Positions 14,565-24,185 of a DNA stretch of 64,000 nt are shown in pieces. Within the stretch, counting starts at the first letter, position 1. Every line of letters starts with the position of its first letter. Below the pieces are notes generated by a model. The model did no database searches and was not told where the DNA came from. It saw only the letters and a list, made by a program, of their open reading frames with translations. Made by a program: the position numbers and the translations under genes. This DNA is from Conexibacter sp. CPCC 205762 (lineage in GTDB: Bacteria; Actinomycetota; Thermoleophilia; Solirubrobacterales; Solirubrobacteraceae), in contig NZ_JAUTDN010000001.1 of assembly GCF_030646155.1 (NCBI RefSeq), positions 372,001-436,000 on the forward strand, given 5' to 3'.

Positions 14565-17537
14565 ATGAACCCACGTCGCCGCACCGGCCTCATCCTTCTT
14601 CTTGTCCTCGGGCTCCTCTGCGCGTCCGGAATCGTCATCGCGACAAAGGACACCAAGCTCGGCCTCGACCTCGAGGGCGGCGTCGAGCTCGTCTACCAGG
14701 GCGAGCCGACCCCGCAGGTTCCGAGAGTCACCGCTTCCGACGTCGACCGCGCGGTCGAGATCATCCGCAAGCGCGTCGACCAGCTCGGCGTCGCGGAGCC
14801 CGAGATCCAGCGTGCCGGCTCGAACCAGATCTCCGTCGGCCTGCCGGCGGTCAACGACATCGAGCGGGCGAAGAACCAGGTCGGCACGCCGGCCCAGCTG
14901 TTCTTCTACGACTGGGAAGCGAACGTCCTCACGCCCGACGGCAGATTCGTCGCGCCGCTGCTGACGTCGCAGGATCAGACGGCGACGGCCATCAGCCAGA
15001 ACGGCGGCAGCTCGTCGCGCGGCCAGCCGCTCTACGAGGCGGTCAAGCTCGCGTCGAGACAGGATCCGTCGACCGACGTGAGAGCGGGCTCGCGCAGCGG
15101 CAGCGCCTACTACCTCTTCGACAGAGACCATAGATATCTGGCTGGTCCGGAGAAGTCGGAAGCCGACCTGATCGCGGCGCTCCCGAACAGAGCGACGTCG
15201 CTGCCCGCGGGCAGCGAGGTGCTGACGGTGCCGCAGGGCTGGGTCGTGCTGCAGTCGACGACGACCCGTTCGGGCGCGGCGCCGACCGAGGCCGACGACC
15301 CGCTGGCGCGCTTCTACGTCCTGCGCGACAGCGTGGCGCTCTCCGGCAGCGACATCAAGGATCCGCAGCAGGGGTTCAACCAGTCGCAGCAGCCCGACGT
15401 CGAGTTCAGATTCACGAACAGAGGCAAGAACGCCTTCCAGAGAGTCACGCGCGAGATCTCGCAGCGCGGCCAGAGCCTCGCGCTGCCCGGCACCTCGCCG
15501 GCGCTCGTCGCCCAGCACTTCGCCGTCGCGCTCGACGGAAAGCTGATCTCGGTCGCCTCGATCGACCCGAACCGCCTGCCTGACGGCATCGACGGCGAGA
15601 ACGGCGCGATCATCGAGGGCGGCTTCACGATCCAGAGCGCGCAGGACCTCGCCGACCTGCTGAAGCTCGGCGCGCTCCCGATCGGGCTCGAGCTGATCTC
15701 GCAGTCGCAGGTCTCCGCGACGCTCGGCAAGCAGGCGCTCCACGAGGGCCTGGTCGCCGGCATCGTCGGCCTGATCCTCGTCGCCGGCTTCCTGATCACC
15801 TTCTACCGCATCCTCGGCGTGATCGCGACCGTGGCCCTGCTGATCTACGGCGTGTACTTCTACGCGCTGATCAAGCTCGTCCCGATCACGATGACGCTGC
15901 CAGGCATCGCCGGCGTGATCCTCACGATCGGCGTAGCGGCAGACGCGAACATCGTCATCTTCGAACGCGTGAAAGAAGAGGTACGCGCCGGACGCTCCGT
16001 CCCGGCCGCGATCTCGACCGGCTACCGCAAGGGCCTGACCGCGATCATCGACGCCAACGTCGTGACCGTGATGGTCGCGTTCATCATCTTCATCCTCGCC
16101 ACGGCAGGGGTGAAGGGCTTCGCCTTCACGCTCGGCGTCGGCACGCTCGTGTCGCTCTTCACGGCCGTGCTCGCGACGCAGGCGATACTCACGACGATGG
16201 GCAGAACGAGACTCCTCGGCCGCCCGTCGGCGCTCGGCGCCAGTGGCGAGGGCCACAGATGGAAGACCGACTTCATGGGTCTTTCGAGATGGTTCTTCTC
16301 GCTCTCCGGCGTGATCCTCCTGATCTGCGCGCTGGCGATCGGCGCGAAGGGCCTCAACTTCGGCATCGACTTCACCTCCGGCACCCGCATCACGACCGCG
16401 CTGTCGCAGCCCGCCTCCGAAGGCGACCTGCGCGCCTCGCTGGCCGCGGTCGGCGCGTCGGACGCGAAGATCCAGAGAGTCACGAACAGAGAGCTGGGCG
16501 ACAACGTCGTGCAGATCTCGACCGAGGAGCTCAAGCCGCAGGACGTCGAGAGAGTCAGAGCCGAGCTGACGAGAGACTTCGGCGGAGTCCAGAACTTCAC
16601 CGCCTCGTCGGTCGGGCCGACCTTCGGCAAGACCGTCGCGAACAACGCGATCGTCGCGATCATCGCCTCGCTGCTGGTGATCTCGGCCTACATCGCGCTC
16701 CGCTTCCAGTGGAGATTCGCGGTCCCGGTCCTGATCGCCGTCGCACACGACGTGCTGATCGTGTCCGGCATCTACGCGTTGACGGGCCGGGAGGTGACGG
16801 CGTCGACGGTCGCGGCGCTCTTGACCGTCTTGGGCTACTCCCTCTACGACACGATCATCGTGTTCGACCGAATCCGCGAGAACATGCCGCGCATGCCGCG
16901 AGCCGCCTTCTCGCAGATCGTCAACCGCTCGATGTCCGAGGTGCTGACGCGATCGCTGGTGACGTCCCTGTCGACGGCGATCCCGATCCTGGCGCTGATG
17001 ATCTTCGGCGGCGACACGCTGCGGGACTTCGCCTTCGCACTGCTCGTCGGCGTGCTCTCCGGCGCGTACTCGTCGGTCTTCATCGCCGGTCCGGTGCTGT
17101 GGCACTGGAAGGAGCGCGAGCAGGTCTACACGACCCGTCGTCGCCGCATCAAGGCGGAGAACGGCGGGGTCGTGCCGCCGTACGCGCTCGCGACGGCGGG
17201 CGCCCCGATCGACGTCGAGCCGGAGCGGAAGACCCGCCGCCGCGGCCGCCTGACCTCGCCCGACGATCCCGAGCGTGCCGTCAGCGCCGACGAGTTCGAG
17301 CAGATGAAGCGCGACCTCGACGTCGACAACAGCGCCGCTGCGGTCACGCGCCCGCCGCGTCGCACGCGCAGCGCGACGGCGACCCCCGAGCCCCCGGCGG
17401 CGACGCCGGAGCCCGCGGAGCCGGAGGAGCCGGCGAACTATCCAGACGGGCGTGCGCCCGACGAACCTGAGAACGACGGGATGGTGAAGCAGCCCAGAAG
17501 ATCGGCTGCCAGACGCCGTCATGGGAGGCCGCGCTGA
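14565..17537 (+). CDS. secDF: Fused protein translocase SecDF
   Basis: A 990-residue fusion of SecD (about 1-560) and SecF (about 561-850). The N-terminal membrane helix is followed by KLGLDLEGGVELVYQ and a large extracytoplasmic domain. The SecD membrane block contains IGVAADANIVIFERVKEE; the SecF half has FGIDFTSGTRI and LGYSLYDTIIVFDRIREN. Twelve membrane helices are expected in all. It uses the proton gradient to pull proteins through SecYEG. The last roughly 140 residues form a charged, proline-rich cytosolic tail (basic RRRRIKAE then TPEPPAATPEPAEPEEP), longer than usual. Stop and next start overlap (TGATG). Confidence 0.95.
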   Translation: MNPRRRTGLILLLVLGLLCASGIVIATKDTKLGLDLEGGVELVYQGEPTPQVPRVTASDVDRAVEIIRKRVDQLGVAEPEIQRAGSNQISVGLPAVNDIERAKNQVGTPAQLFFYDWEANVLTPDGRFVAPLLTSQDQTATAISQNGGSSSRGQPLYEAVKLASRQDPSTDVRAGSRSGSAYYLFDRDHRYLAGPEKSEADLIAALPNRATSLPAGSEVLTVPQGWVVLQSTTTRSGAAPTEADDPLARFYVLRDSVALSGSDIKDPQQGFNQSQQPDVEFRFTNRGKNAFQRVTREISQRGQSLALPGTSPALVAQHFAVALDGKLISVASIDPNRLPDGIDGENGAIIEGGFTIQSAQDLADLLKLGALPIGLELISQSQVSATLGKQALHEGLVAGIVGLILVAGFLITFYRILGVIATVALLIYGVYFYALIKLVPITMTLPGIAGVILTIGVAADANIVIFERVKEEVRAGRSVPAAISTGYRKGLTAIIDANVVTVMVAFIIFILATAGVKGFAFTLGVGTLVSLFTAVLATQAILTTMGRTRLLGRPSALGASGEGHRWKTDFMGLSRWFFSLSGVILLICALAIGAKGLNFGIDFTSGTRITTALSQPASEGDLRASLAAVGASDAKIQRVTNRELGDNVVQISTEELKPQDVERVRAELTRDFGGVQNFTASSVGPTFGKTVANNAIVAIIASLLVISAYIALRFQWRFAVPVLIAVAHDVLIVSGIYALTGREVTASTVAALLTVLGYSLYDTIIVFDRIRENMPRMPRAAFSQIVNRSMSEVLTRSLVTSLSTAIPILALMIFGGDTLRDFAFALLVGVLSGAYSSVFIAGPVLWHWKEREQVYTTRRRRIKAENGGVVPPYALATAGAPIDVEPERKTRRRGRLTSPDDPERAVSADEFEQMKRDLDVDNSAAAVTRPPRRTRSATATPEPPAATPEPAEPEEPANYPDGRAPDEPENDGMVKQPRRSAARRRHGRPR

Positions 17538-17824
17538 TGGGCATGCTCGTGTGGGTGATGATCGGACTTGCCATCTGGCACTTCACGATCTTCCTGCCCG
17601 ACCACTATTGGGGCGGCATCGTCGGCGCCTTCCTGGCCGCGATGTTCGGGGCGATCATCTTCGGACTGATCGTCAACGGCTTCACGGTCCCGGGCAACGA
17701 CGACACGTCGATCCTGACCTCGGCCGAGGGCGTGCCGGGCGCGCTGATCGGCCTCGGGCTCTGCTACGCGGAGGGCCTGCGGCGCGAGAGAAAGTCGGGC
17801 TTCAGCCCGGTCGACGCCGCCTGA
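17537..17824 (+). CDS. Small membrane protein coupled to secDF
   Basis: A 95-residue protein with two or three predicted membrane segments (about 3-20, 24-48 and possibly 65-80). Its ATG shares a base with the secDF stop, so it is translationally coupled and likely co-regulated with the translocase. No signature motif is visible. It may be an accessory subunit of the SecDF complex or simply a neighbouring integral membrane protein. A strong terminator follows, so it ends the operon. Confidence 0.7.
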   Translation: MGMLVWVMIGLAIWHFTIFLPDHYWGGIVGAFLAAMFGAIIFGLIVNGFTVPGNDDTSILTSAEGVPGALIGLGLCYAEGLRRERKSGFSPVDAA

Positions 17825-17851
17825 GTCCTCTGAGACAGATCCAGCTGTGAG

Positions 17852-17877
17852 CGACGCGCCCCGGAGACGGGGCGCGT
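17852..17877 (+). terminator. Strong terminator at the end of the secDF operon
   Basis: GACGCGCCCCG and CGGGGCGCGTC form a perfect 11-base-pair stem with loop GAGA, followed by GTCGTTTC. It stands between convergent genes and probably works in both directions. Confidence 0.75.
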
Positions 17878-17914
17878 CGTCGTTTCGGCGGAGCCGCGGC
17901 GCGGCCTCGGGGCG

Positions 17915-19165
17915 CTAGAAGAACTCCGGCGTCCAGGGTGCCCGCGGGACGTGCAGCGCGAGGTCGAGCCGCGCGAGCGCGCCCGGGGTCAGCTCGGCGA
18001 CGCGGCCGGCGTCGGCGAGCGTCGTCAGCGTCGTGCCGCCGAGATAGGCGGCGCCGAGCGTCGCGACGTCGAGCGCGAGGTCGGCGTCGCCGTCGGCGGG
18101 CGCGCAGCGGGCCGCGCCGTCGGCCGTCACCTGCAGGCGCCAGCGGCCGGCGTTGCGCGCCAGCCGCCGGTCGGCGACCTCCAGCGTCACGTCGAGCGGG
18201 CCGTTCCAGCTGCGCGCCTGCAGCGCCGCCGGCAGGTCGAGCAGCCGCAGCCACATCGCGTCCGGCCACTCCGCGATCGCCGGCCACGGCTGGCGCCAGT
18301 CGTCGAAGCGGAACGGCAGCGGGTCGTCGACCGGGCGGTCGGAGGCGTCGATCGAGGCGATCAGGTCGATCGAGCCGAGGTAGCGCCACAGCGCCGCCTC
18401 CGCATCGCGGTCGGGCGCGATCAGCTCCAGCAGCTCCAGTTCGTCGCCGCCGCTTCTCTTCGCGCGGTAGAGCGCGTAGCCGCGCGCGTCGCCGTCACCG
18501 TCGAAGGCGACCGCGAGCCGCTTCGGGAGCGCGCCGTGACGGTCCTCCCGCGGGTCGGCGAGGATCCGCCAGGCCCACCAGTCGGGCGTGCGCGCCGGCA
18601 CACCCGGCCGCTGCCCGCGCATCCGCGCCCAGACCGGCGCGAGCAGCGGACCTGCGCCGTCGAGCGGCAACAGCTCGATCCGCAGGCCGTCGGGGCCGCT
18701 GCCGGCGCCCGCGAAGGGCGCACGCGGGGCGGCGCCGCGGCCGGGCAGTCTGAAGCGGACCCGGCGTGAGGCGACGCCGAAGCCGAAGCGCTCGTAGATG
18801 CCGCCCTCGGCGGCCCACAGCGACGCGATCGGCTCGTCGTGCGCCTGCGCCTGCTCCAGCAGCCCGCTCATCATCGCGGTCAGGATCCCGCGGCGGCGGT
18901 GGGTGGGGGCGACGGTGATGACGGTCACCCCGGCGCACGGCAGCTCGCCGCCGGGGATCGAGATCCGCTGCTCGTAGACGCCGGAGGTGCCGACGAGCCG
19001 GTCGCCGTCGAACGCGGCGAGCGTCCGCTCCAGCGGCAGCAGCACGCGCGTGCGGTCGCGGATCGCGGCCCACGCCTCCTCGTGGAAGGCGAGGTCGAGG
19101 TTCTCGCCGAAGGCGTCGAAGGTCGTCTCGTCGAGCGGTCTGTACGTGATCGTGGGGGAGGGCAC
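17915..19165 (-). CDS. Eis-like GNAT N-acetyltransferase
   Basis: A 416-residue protein with the three-part layout of Eis-type acetyltransferases: an N-terminal GNAT domain carrying the acetyl-CoA loop (VAPTHRRRGILTAMM, about residues 87-101), a degenerate central GNAT, and a C-terminal SCP2-like domain (about 310-416). Enhanced-intracellular-survival proteins acetylate amines, including aminoglycosides and protein lysines; the substrate here is unknown. The GTG at 19165 fits both a normal Eis N-terminus and a leaderless promoter 7 bases upstream. Divergent from recJ. Confidence 0.8.
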   Translation of the reverse strand: MPSPTITYRPLDETTFDAFGENLDLAFHEEAWAAIRDRTRVLLPLERTLAAFDGDRLVGTSGVYEQRISIPGGELPCAGVTVITVAPTHRRRGILTAMMSGLLEQAQAHDEPIASLWAAEGGIYERFGFGVASRRVRFRLPGRGAAPRAPFAGAGSGPDGLRIELLPLDGAGPLLAPVWARMRGQRPGVPARTPDWWAWRILADPREDRHGALPKRLAVAFDGDGDARGYALYRAKRSGGDELELLELIAPDRDAEAALWRYLGSIDLIASIDASDRPVDDPLPFRFDDWRQPWPAIAEWPDAMWLRLLDLPAALQARSWNGPLDVTLEVADRRLARNAGRWRLQVTADGAARCAPADGDADLALDVATLGAAYLGGTTLTTLADAGRVAELTPGALARLDLALHVPRAPWTPEFF

Positions 19166-19172
19166 GTCATCG

Positions 19173-19178
19173 AGGCTA
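19173..19178 (-). promoter_or_regulatory. -10 box of the Eis-like gene
   Basis: TAGCCT on the minus strand with exactly 7 bases to the GTG start and no Shine-Dalgarno sequence. Confidence 0.5.
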
Positions 19179-19262
19179 ACGCGCCGCCGCCGCGACCTCG
19201 GCAGCACGCGCCCGCCGCGCCCCGCCGCCCGCACCGGGATCCGTCGCATCCGGCTCGGCGCG

Positions 19263-19268
19263 TAACGT
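19263..19268 (+). promoter_or_regulatory. -10 box of recJ
   Basis: TAACGT with 9 bases to the GTG start at 19278 and no Shine-Dalgarno sequence. Confidence 0.4.
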
Positions 19269-19277
19269 GGTCTCGCT

Positions 19278-21821
19278 GTGTCCGCGACCCTCCCGCCACC
19301 CGCCGCCGCTCTCCCGCTCACGCCGGAAGCGCAGCTGCCGGCCCGGCGGCTGGAGCTGGCGCCGTGCGATCCGGCCGCCGTCGAGGCGCTGCGGACCGCG
19401 CTGCGCTGCAGCCGCACACTCGCGCAGGTGCTGGTGCGGCGCGGCTACGGCGATCCGGAGGCCGCACGCGCCTTCCTCGCGGCCGACGAGCGCCACCACT
19501 TCTCGCAGTTCGCCGGGATCGAGACGGCGGTCGAGACGATCCTCGGCCATGTCCGCGCGGGCAGCCGCATCACGATCCACGGCGACTACGACGTCGACGG
19601 CGTCACCGCGACCGCGATCCTGCTGCGGGCGCTGCGCCAGCTCGGCGCCGACGTCGACTGGTTCCTGCCCAGCCGCGTCGACGACGGCTACGGCCTCGCG
19701 CTCGCGACCGTCGAGAAGCTCGCCGCGCGCGGCACGCGCCTGCTGATCACCGTCGACTGCGCGATCACCGCCGTCGAGGAGGTCGCCGCCGCCCGCGCAG
19801 CCGGCCTGGACGTCGTCGTCACCGACCACCACCAGCCGCGTGCCGACGGCAGGCTGCCGGATGCGCCGATCGTCCACCCGGCGCTGTGCGGCTACCCGTG
19901 CCCCGACCTCTGCGCCGGCGCCGTCGCCTACAAGCTCGCACAGGCGCTGCACAATGCCTCCGGGGGCGATCCGGCCGCAGCGGACGAGGACCTCGACCTC
20001 GTCGCGCTCGCGACTGTCGCCGACCTGGTGCCGCTGCGGGGGGAGAACCGCACGCTCGTGCGCGCCGGCCTGCGCACGCTCGCCTCGACCGGCAAGCCCG
20101 GCCTGCGGGCGCTGATGAAGATCTCCAGAGTCGACCCGAGCGGGCTCGACGCGAGCGCCGTCGGCTTCCGCCTGGCGCCGCGGATCAACGCCGCCGGCCG
20201 CCTCTACCGTGCCGACGCCGGCGTCGAGCTGCTGCTGACCGAGGACGCCGACCGCGCCGCCAGAATCGCCGACGAGCTCGACCACGCCAACGCCGAGCGG
20301 CGGCTGACCGAGCAGCGGATCCTGTGGGAGGCCGAGCAGCAGGTGCGCGAGCTGGGCGAGCGGCCGGCGTACGTGCTCGCCGGCGAGGGCTGGCACCCGG
20401 GCGTGATCGGGATCGTCGCCTCCAGAGTGGTCGAGAGAACCGGCCGCCCGGCGCTGCTGATCGCGCTCGATCCGCAGAGCGGCTCCGGCACCGGCTCGGG
20501 CCGCTCGATCCCGCGCTTCGACCTGCTCGGCGCGCTGCACGCCTGCGCGCCGCTGCTGGAGCGCTACGGCGGCCATCGCGCCGCCGCCGGCGTGACGATC
20601 GAGGCGGCCCAGGTGGAGCGGCTGCGCGAGGCGTTCGAGGCACACGCGGCCGTGACGCTGACGCCGGAGGACCTGGTCCCGGTCGAGCGGGTCGACGCCG
20701 TCGTCGGCGGCCGCCAGCTGGGGCTGCCGCTCGCCGACGAGCTGGCGCGGCTGCAGCCGTGCGGGATCGGCAACCCGGCTGTCACGCTGCTCGTCCCCGG
20801 CGCCGAGTTCGACGAGCTGCGGACGATGGGGCAGGAGGGCAGACATGCGCGCTTCTCCGTCAGCGCCGGCGGCGCCCGCTTCCGCGCCGTCGCCTTCGGC
20901 TGCGACGGCAGGCTGCCGGTGCCCGAGCACGTCCCCGCCGACGCGACCTTCCGGCTGGAGCGCAACGAGTGGAACGGCGCCGTCGAGCCGCGCCTGCTGC
21001 TGCGCCACGCGACCGTCTCGCAGCCGCGGCCGATCGAGCTGCTGGGCGAGCCGTCCACTGAACCAAGTGCTTGGTTGGCCGACTGCATGGCGGAGGCCGA
21101 CGCGATCCGCGCGCGCCGCGATCCGACGGCGCTCGCCGCCGCGCCGTCGCCGGCCGCCTACGGCCTGATCGCCGACCGTCGCGGCGAAGGCGGCCTGGCG
21201 CTGTTGTACGACCTCGTCGCCGGCGGCTCCAGCGTGCTCGCGCTGTGCGCCGACGTGCCCCGCCGGATCGAGGGACTGGCCGGCCGTGCCGGCGGTTTCG
21301 CGCTCTGCTCGCACACCGCGCTGGAGCGCGATCCGGCCCTCGGCGCGGGCTTCGACCAGGTCGTCGTGCTCGATCCGCCGGCCTCGCGGATGCAGGATGC
21401 GCGCATGCGCGCCGCCGGCCGCAGCGACGGCCAGACGTGGACGCATCTGACCTGGGGTGACGCTGAGCTACGATTTGCACAGCAGATCCATGAGTCGGAG
21501 TACGGCATTCGTGCTGCGCTCGTGCCGCTCTACCGGGCCCTTCGGGACCGCGGCGGGGTGGGCGGCGAGGAGCTCGGGCGTCTTCTCCGCGGGGATGGGC
21601 ACGGTCGTTCGGTCCATGTGGCCGCCCGGCTGGTGGCGATCCTCGAGGAGCTGGAGCTCGTCAGCCTCGACCGGGATCTGCCGGCCCTGACGGTCGTCAG
21701 CGGCGAGCGCACCGAGCTCGACCGCTCACCGACCTTCCGGGCCGCGAACGCGCGATACGAGGACGGCCAGCGATTTCTGCTCGAGACGGCAACGACACCA
21801 ACGGACGCACCACCCGCCTGA
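19278..21821 (+). CDS. recJ: Single-stranded DNA 5'-3' exonuclease RecJ
   Basis: An 847-residue RecJ, longer than the roughly 570-residue enterobacterial form. The DHH core shows HGDYDVDG (residues 101-108), the metal strand ITVDCAI and the namesake VVTDHHQP, followed by the DHHA1 region with GSGRSIPRFDL and RYGGHRAAAG and an OB-like domain. The extra about 240 residues form a C-terminal domain like the RecJ_C region of Gram-positive enzymes. It degrades single-stranded DNA in recombination and mismatch repair. GTG start at 19278. It is followed 65 bases later by rel. Confidence 0.95.
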   Translation: MSATLPPPAAALPLTPEAQLPARRLELAPCDPAAVEALRTALRCSRTLAQVLVRRGYGDPEAARAFLAADERHHFSQFAGIETAVETILGHVRAGSRITIHGDYDVDGVTATAILLRALRQLGADVDWFLPSRVDDGYGLALATVEKLAARGTRLLITVDCAITAVEEVAAARAAGLDVVVTDHHQPRADGRLPDAPIVHPALCGYPCPDLCAGAVAYKLAQALHNASGGDPAAADEDLDLVALATVADLVPLRGENRTLVRAGLRTLASTGKPGLRALMKISRVDPSGLDASAVGFRLAPRINAAGRLYRADAGVELLLTEDADRAARIADELDHANAERRLTEQRILWEAEQQVRELGERPAYVLAGEGWHPGVIGIVASRVVERTGRPALLIALDPQSGSGTGSGRSIPRFDLLGALHACAPLLERYGGHRAAAGVTIEAAQVERLREAFEAHAAVTLTPEDLVPVERVDAVVGGRQLGLPLADELARLQPCGIGNPAVTLLVPGAEFDELRTMGQEGRHARFSVSAGGARFRAVAFGCDGRLPVPEHVPADATFRLERNEWNGAVEPRLLLRHATVSQPRPIELLGEPSTEPSAWLADCMAEADAIRARRDPTALAAAPSPAAYGLIADRRGEGGLALLYDLVAGGSSVLALCADVPRRIEGLAGRAGGFALCSHTALERDPALGAGFDQVVVLDPPASRMQDARMRAAGRSDGQTWTHLTWGDAELRFAQQIHESEYGIRAALVPLYRALRDRGGVGGEELGRLLRGDGHGRSVHVAARLVAILEELELVSLDRDLPALTVVSGERTELDRSPTFRAANARYEDGQRFLLETATTPTDAPPA

Positions 21822-21886
21822 CGCGGACCAACGGTCGCGTCAACGGTGAGGTCGCGGTCGCTCACGGGGAGAGCGAGATCGGCCGC

Positions 21887-24160
21887 ATGCCGGTCGACGG
21901 CGTCGACCACCCGCTGCAGCCCGCTCCCGTCGAGTCGGCCGGCCTGTCCGCGTCCGAGCGCGAGCTGCTCGGCGACCTCTTCGCGATCGTCGAGGAGCAC
22001 GCCGCCGAGAGCCCGCTGGAGATCGATCGCGAGGAGGTCGAGCGGGCGTTCGTCTACGCCTGCGAGCACCACGCCGACCAGCGCCGCAAGTCGGGCGAGG
22101 AGTTCATCATCCACCCGGTCGGGGTGGCGAAGATCTGCGCCGGCATGCGGCTCGACACCGAGACGCTCTGCGCCGCGCTGCTGCACGACACCGTCGAGGA
22201 CACGACCGCCTCGCTGGAGGACGTGACGGAGAAGTTCGGCGAGGAGATCGCCGGGCTCGTCGACGGCGTCACGAAGCTCACCGGCCTGACCTTCCAGTCG
22301 CGCGACGAGGCGCAGGCCGAGAACTACCGCAAGATGATGGTCGCGATGGCCTCGGACATCCGGGTCGTCCTGATCAAGCTCGCCGATCGCCTGCACAACA
22401 TGCGCACGATCGAGGCGATGTCGAAGCAGAAGCAGATCGAGAAGGCGAAGGAGACGCTCGACATCTACGCGCCGATCGCGCATCGGCTCGGCATCCACGC
22501 GATCAAGTGGGAGCTGGAGGACCTCGCCTTCGCGACCCTCCATCCGCGCAAGTACAACGAGATCAAGGGCCTCGTCAACCAGCAGCGCGCCGAGCGCGAG
22601 CGCTACGTCAACGAGGCCGGCGCCTTCGTCGCGCGCGAGCTGGACGCGCTCGGCATCCACGCCGAGATCTCCGGCCGCGCCAAGCACTTCTACTCGATCT
22701 ACTCGAAGATGACGAGAAAGGGCCGGGAGTTCAACGAGATCTACGACCTCACCGCGATGCGCGTGATCGTCGACTCGGTGAAGGACTGCTACGGCGCCGT
22801 CGGCGTCATCCACTCGCTCTGGAAGCCGCTGCCCGGCCGCTTCAAGGACTTCGTCGCGATGCCGAAGTTCAACATGTACCAGTCGCTGCACACGACCGTG
22901 ATCGGGCCCGAGGGGCGGCCGCTGGAGATCCAGATCCGCACCCGCGAGATGCACGACATGGCCGAGTTCGGCATCGCCGCGCACTGGATCTACAAGCAGG
23001 ACCCGACCGCCAACGAGAGCGACGGCAAGCTGAAGTGGCTGCGCCGCCTGCTCGACTGGCAGCAGGAGATGTCGGACCCCAAGGAGTTCATGGACACCTT
23101 GAAGGTCGACCTCTTCGAGGACGAGGTGTTCGTCTTCACGCCGAAGGGCGAGGTCAAGTCGCTGGCGGCCGGCGCGACGCCGCTGGACTTCGCCTACGAG
23201 GTCCACACCGACGTCGGCCACCGCTGCGTCGGCGCGAAGGTCAACGGCAAGATCGTCCCGCTCTCCTACGAGCTGCGCTCCGGCGACATCGTCGAGGTGC
23301 TCACCTCCAAGCGCGAGCGCGGCCCTTCGCGCGACTGGCTGGCGCTGGTCAAGACGACTCGTGCGCGCAACAAGATCAAGCAGTGGTTCAAGAGCGAGTC
23401 GCGCAAGGACACCGAGCACGCCGGCCGCGAGCTGCTGCAGGAGCACCTGAAGAAGCAGGGCCTGCCGGCGCAGCGGATCGTCGGCTCGCCGCTGCTGGCG
23501 GACATCATCCGCGAGATGGGCTTCCGCAAGGGCGACGAGTTCTACATCGCCCTCGGCGCCGCGAAGGTCTCGCCGAGAACCGTCGTCAACAAGGTGATGC
23601 AGCGGCTGAAGCAGGGCGAGGCCGCCGAGGGCACGCCGACCGCTGCCGACGACCTGCTGAAGACCAACCCGCAGCGCGAGCGCCGCCCGACGACCTCCTC
23701 GACCAGCTTCGGCATCTCCGTCGACGGCGTCGGCGACGTGATGCTGCGGCTGGCGAAGTGCTGCCGCCCGGTGCCGGGCGACCAGATCGTCGGCTACGTC
23801 TCGCTCGGGCGCGGCATCACGATCCACCGCGAGGACTGCCCCAACGTCGCCGTCCTGCGCAAGGATCCCGACCGCTTCACGCCCGTCTCCTGGGACGGCG
23901 AGGCGGCGACCTCGTTCAAGGTCGAGATCCACATCGACGGCTGGGACCGGCACCGCCTGCTGGAAGACCTCGCGCGCACGTTCAGCGAGGCGGGGATCAA
24001 CATCGTCGACGCCCGCTGCACGTCGAACCCGCCGATGATCCGCAACCGCTTCGTGATCGAGGTCGCCGACACCAAGACGCTCGACACCACGATCACCCGC
24101 CTGCGCAACATCGAGGCGGTCTTCGACGCCTACCGCGTGACGCCCGGCGCGGGCGCCTGA
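21887..24160 (+). CDS. rel: Bifunctional (p)ppGpp synthetase/hydrolase
   Basis: A 757-residue Rel protein of standard length. The hydrolase half keeps the HD site (LLHDTVEDT, H100-D101) and the preceding histidine region, so breakdown of (p)ppGpp should be active. The synthetase half has RFKD at 318-321, the basic RxKD form found in bifunctional enzymes, within KPLPGRFKDFVAMPK. TGS (about 405-465), zinc-finger (CCRPVPGD) and ACT (about 685-757) domains complete it. It adjusts ribosome synthesis and growth to amino-acid supply. The stop codon lies in the loop of a perfect hairpin. Confidence 0.97.
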   Translation: MPVDGVDHPLQPAPVESAGLSASERELLGDLFAIVEEHAAESPLEIDREEVERAFVYACEHHADQRRKSGEEFIIHPVGVAKICAGMRLDTETLCAALLHDTVEDTTASLEDVTEKFGEEIAGLVDGVTKLTGLTFQSRDEAQAENYRKMMVAMASDIRVVLIKLADRLHNMRTIEAMSKQKQIEKAKETLDIYAPIAHRLGIHAIKWELEDLAFATLHPRKYNEIKGLVNQQRAERERYVNEAGAFVARELDALGIHAEISGRAKHFYSIYSKMTRKGREFNEIYDLTAMRVIVDSVKDCYGAVGVIHSLWKPLPGRFKDFVAMPKFNMYQSLHTTVIGPEGRPLEIQIRTREMHDMAEFGIAAHWIYKQDPTANESDGKLKWLRRLLDWQQEMSDPKEFMDTLKVDLFEDEVFVFTPKGEVKSLAAGATPLDFAYEVHTDVGHRCVGAKVNGKIVPLSYELRSGDIVEVLTSKRERGPSRDWLALVKTTRARNKIKQWFKSESRKDTEHAGRELLQEHLKKQGLPAQRIVGSPLLADIIREMGFRKGDEFYIALGAAKVSPRTVVNKVMQRLKQGEAAEGTPTAADDLLKTNPQRERRPTTSSTSFGISVDGVGDVMLRLAKCCRPVPGDQIVGYVSLGRGITIHREDCPNVAVLRKDPDRFTPVSWDGEAATSFKVEIHIDGWDRHRLLEDLARTFSEAGINIVDARCTSNPPMIRNRFVIEVADTKTLDTTITRLRNIEAVFDAYRVTPGAGA

Positions 24161-24174
24161 TCAGCGCCCGCGCC
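24146..24174. terminator. Bidirectional hairpin with the rel stop codon in its loop
   Basis: GGCGCGGGCGC and GCGCCCGCGCC are perfect 11-base arms around CTGATCA, which contains the rel TGA (24158-24160). It lies between convergent genes. There is no T tract. Confidence 0.6.
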
Positions 24175-24185
24175 GCGCGCCCTCC

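Noticed and set aside
14433..17522. About 1000-codon minus-strand open frame opposite secDF
   Set aside because: Mirror frame of secDF with only biased Arg/Asp/His-rich sequence; secDF has all family motifs.
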